Of a stretch of 15,781 nucleotides of DNA, positions 14,119-15,781 are shown in pieces (the stretch's first letter is position 1; each line of letters begins with the position of its first letter). The notes below the pieces were generated by a model that was not told the DNA's origin, did not search any database, and was given only the letters and a program-made list of their open reading frames with translations. The position numbers and the translations under genes were made by a program. The DNA comes from CAZTZL01 sp964617625 (lineage in GTDB: Bacteria > Zhuqueibacterota > QNDG01 > DSAB01): assembly GCA_964617625.1 (NCBI GenBank), contig CAZTZL010000061.1:1-15781 (forward strand), given 5' to 3'.

Positions 14119-14556
14119 TTATAAACTCTCCGGCAGTTTCTCCACAAACTTTCGGATTTCGTCTCTGACACGCCGGTAATGATTCAGCGCCTCTTCCTCG
14201 CTTTTCGCATTTCTGGATAAAGTGGGCGGATCGTCAAATCCTGCATGCATTTTTTTCACGGGACGGGGAAACAGAGGGCAGCTTTCCCGCGCGCGGTCGC
14301 AGACCGTAATCACCACGTCAAACGGAATGTCGATGACTTCGTTCAAATGTTTGGATCGGTGTTTGGAAATATCCACACCCGCCTCGGACATCACCTGTAC
14401 CGCTCTGGGATCGAGCCCGTGCGTTTCGATTCCGGCAGACCAGGCATCGATTCGATCTCCCTTGAGATGCCGCGTCCATCCCTCCGCCATTTGGCTGCGG
14501 CACGCATTGCCGGTGCAGAGGAAAAGGATTTTTCGTTTTTGATCAGTCATGATCAT
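14119..14556 (-). CDS. arsC: Arsenate reductase, low-molecular-weight phosphatase (thioredoxin-coupled) type
   Basis: A 145-residue protein that reduces arsenate to arsenite. The P-loop CTGNACRSQMAEG (Cys14, Arg20) and the redox cysteines Cys86 and Cys93 in VCDRARESCPLF keep the spacings of plasmid pI258 ArsC (Cys10, Cys82, Cys89: 72 and 7 residues apart). Asp108-Asp109 in FDDPP are the acid residues. This marks the three-cysteine, thioredoxin-regenerated class rather than the glutaredoxin (ArsC of R773) class. The start could be ATG 14556 or ATG 14550; neither has a strong ribosome binding site. No arsR, acr3 or arsB is within the window, so it stands alone, convergent with the transporter and divergent from the nuclease. 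Confidence 0.93.
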   Translation of the reverse strand: MIMTDQKRKILFLCTGNACRSQMAEGWTRHLKGDRIDAWSAGIETHGLDPRAVQVMSEAGVDISKHRSKHLNEVIDIPFDVVITVCDRARESCPLFPRPVKKMHAGFDDPPTLSRNAKSEEEALNHYRRVRDEIRKFVEKLPESL

Positions 14557-14563
14557 TTTTTAT

Positions 14564-14611
14564 TATAAAACCGGATAAACAATCACCAATCAAGCGGTCT
14601 ATAAACCGGAC
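14564..14611. promoter_or_regulatory. Candidate operator repeats upstream of arsC
   Basis: TATAAAACCGGAT (14564-14576) and TATAAACCGGAC (14600-14611) are near-identical direct repeats 36 bases apart. The second overlaps a nearly symmetric element, CGGTCTATAAACCG (14595-14608). They lie just before arsC, on its upstream side, where a repressor might bind. They do not follow a known ArsR box. Confidence 0.3.
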
Positions 14612-14677
14612 GTTAATAATTCAAGATAAAACATCAATCCGTTTTTTAAAAGAACTATCTCATCCATAAAATATTTC

Positions 14678-14706
14678 TTGCAAATGTTTTTTTTGTTTAT
14701 TACACT
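14678..14706 (+). promoter_or_regulatory. Candidate promoter of the nuclease-like gene
   Basis: TTGCAA (14678-14683) and TACACT (14701-14706) are 17 bases apart, each with four matches to sigma70 hexamers. The transcript would begin near 14713, leaving a leader of about 110 bases. An inverted repeat TGACAAATC/GATTCGTCA (14712-14720 and 14731-14739, 8 of 9 pairs) lies at the predicted 5' end, so the leader may fold there. Confidence 0.4.
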
Positions 14707-14822
14707 ATGCGTGACAAATCACAGCAATTTGATTCGTCATAAAAAATCATGTTCTTGAATCTGCATCTCCGACTCGCATCCAAATTCTATTCCATTGATT
14801 CATAAAACACAAGGGGGTTATT

Positions 14823-15781
14823 ATGTCACTCAGAATCTGTTCGTACAACATCGAATGGTTCAACCACCTGTTCGAAAAAGACAACGCCTTGAAAACCGGG
14901 GCCGAAGAACAGGAACGGATCGAAGCCATTAAAACTGTTTTGAACCATCTCAAGCCCGACCTGCTCGGTATCGTCGAAGCGCCGAATACAACCGCGGACG
15001 GTTCGGAATCCACCGTCAAAAAACTCGAAAACTTCGCCGCGCATGCCGGTCTCTCAATGACCAAAGCCGTCACAGGATTCATCTCCGGAGGCACTCAGGA
15101 AATCGCCGCGATATTTAATCCCGATAAACTCACAGTGACTCACAAGCCCGGCGGAAAAAAAGGCAATAAATCCAATCCTCCGTTTAATGAAGAATTCTAT
15201 TTTGACACCGACGATGATAACATCAAGGAAACGTACAAACACTACCGGCCGCCACTTGAAATCGAAGTCAAAGTCAATCAAAGCGGGACGGTTTTCAGGA
15301 TCATTATCGTTCATACGAAATCCAAAGGAATTTTCAACAACATGGACATGATGCACTGGGAGCGCGCATCCACGCGAAACCGGCTGAAACTCTACGCCGA
15401 GTGCACATGGATCAGAAACCGTATTGATGAGCTTCTCTCCAAAAATCAGGAAGTCATTGTCATGGGCGATATGAACGACGGACCGGGCATGGATTTTTAT
15501 GAATTCAAATTCGGGCGGAGCGCCGTGGAAACCGTTATGGGCGACATTTTCGAACCGGATAAAATCCTACTGAATCATGCCGGCAAACCCAAATGGACCG
15601 CATACGGATGGAAGCCGAGTTCCGCGCGTTTCAAAGACAGAATTACCGAATTCCCGGTGAACGTCCTGATCGACCACATTCTTATTTCTGCCGGATTGCC
15701 TGTGACGAACAATCCGCATACCATCTGGAATCCCTATGACAACGATTCGGCCAAACCGATTAAAAAGGAGCTTCTCAAAGC
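14823..15781 (+). CDS. Endonuclease/exonuclease/phosphatase (EEP)-family protein, 3' end outside window
   Basis: 319 residues are visible and no stop is reached. A strong AAGGGGG lies just before the ATG. Metal and catalytic motifs of the DNase I/EEP fold are present in order: Asn9 in SYNIEW, Glu52 in GIVEAPN, His164 in VHTKSKG, Asp216 and Asn218 in MGDMNDGPG, and Asp284-His285 in LIDHILI. The family includes DNase I-like nucleases, phosphodiesterases and sphingomyelinases. There is no signal peptide (it begins MSLRICSYNIEW), so it is expected to be cytoplasmic. A lysine- and acid-rich insertion lies between residues 105 and 140. The substrate is unknown; the missing C-terminus could carry more. 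Confidence 0.85.
   Translation, partial: MSLRICSYNIEWFNHLFEKDNALKTGAEEQERIEAIKTVLNHLKPDLLGIVEAPNTTADGSESTVKKLENFAAHAGLSMTKAVTGFISGGTQEIAAIFNPDKLTVTHKPGGKKGNKSNPPFNEEFYFDTDDDNIKETYKHYRPPLEIEVKVNQSGTVFRIIIVHTKSKGIFNNMDMMHWERASTRNRLKLYAECTWIRNRIDELLSKNQEVIVMGDMNDGPGMDFYEFKFGRSAVETVMGDIFEPDKILLNHAGKPKWTAYGWKPSSARFKDRITEFPVNVLIDHILISAGLPVTNNPHTIWNPYDNDSAKPIKKELLK

Overview
The window looks like a piece of chromosome from a Gram-negative-type, probably uncultured environmental bacterium of moderate GC with AT-rich intergenic DNA. Two spacers carry degenerate repeats with a 7-base period, a third carries a REP-like palindrome, and signalling genes are dense. By inference this suggests a Desulfobacterota- or KSB1/Calditrichota-like lineage. 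There is no rRNA or other marker to settle it. No tRNA, CRISPR array, transposase or phage gene was seen.

Layout. (a) 1-381: the 3' end of a short-chain dehydrogenase. (b) 680-5427: a two-component signalling cluster, all on +. It starts with a broken histidine-kinase C-terminus (680-889), followed by a CheY-like regulator (892-1266), a PAS-PAS-PAS-HisKA_2 kinase (1600-3351), a receiver-PAS-HisKA kinase (3524-4981) and an Rcp1-type receiver (4978-5427) that overlaps it. (c) 5428-5955: AT-rich DNA with a REP-like hairpin and candidate operators. (d) 5956-9879: a compact araB-araD-araA operon for L-arabinose catabolism, closed by a rho-independent terminator at 9961-9998. (e) 10045-10290: an orphan C-terminal fragment of an S41 peptidase. 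(f) 10363-12094: a membrane-anchored coiled-coil protein and a thymidylate synthase-family protein, close together and each with a strong ribosome binding site. (g) 12220-14088: a QueG-like double [4Fe-4S] protein and an EamA/DMT transporter. (h) 14119-14556 on -: a thioredoxin-coupled-type arsenate reductase. (i) 14823 to the window end: an endonuclease/exonuclease/phosphatase-family protein, cut by the window edge.

How the parts work together. The arabinose genes make a complete route from L-arabinose to D-xylulose 5-phosphate (isomerase, kinase, epimerase), but no transporter or AraC/AraR regulator is present. The signalling genes could form a phosphorelay, since they include receivers without outputs and kinases with and without receivers; this wiring is inferred.

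The most notable result is that the DNA before the first response regulator is a decayed histidine kinase. Its last residues match the C-terminus of the intact kinase downstream across an in-frame TAA. This shows that a kinase-regulator pair once stood there, and it moves the regulator start from 826 to 892. Other points of interest are the two 7-base-period repeats, an A8 tract joining a short leader ORF to the HisKA_2 kinase, and a methanogen-type thymidylate synthase homologue beside a membrane coiled-coil gene. I did not find a clear new defence or mobile system.
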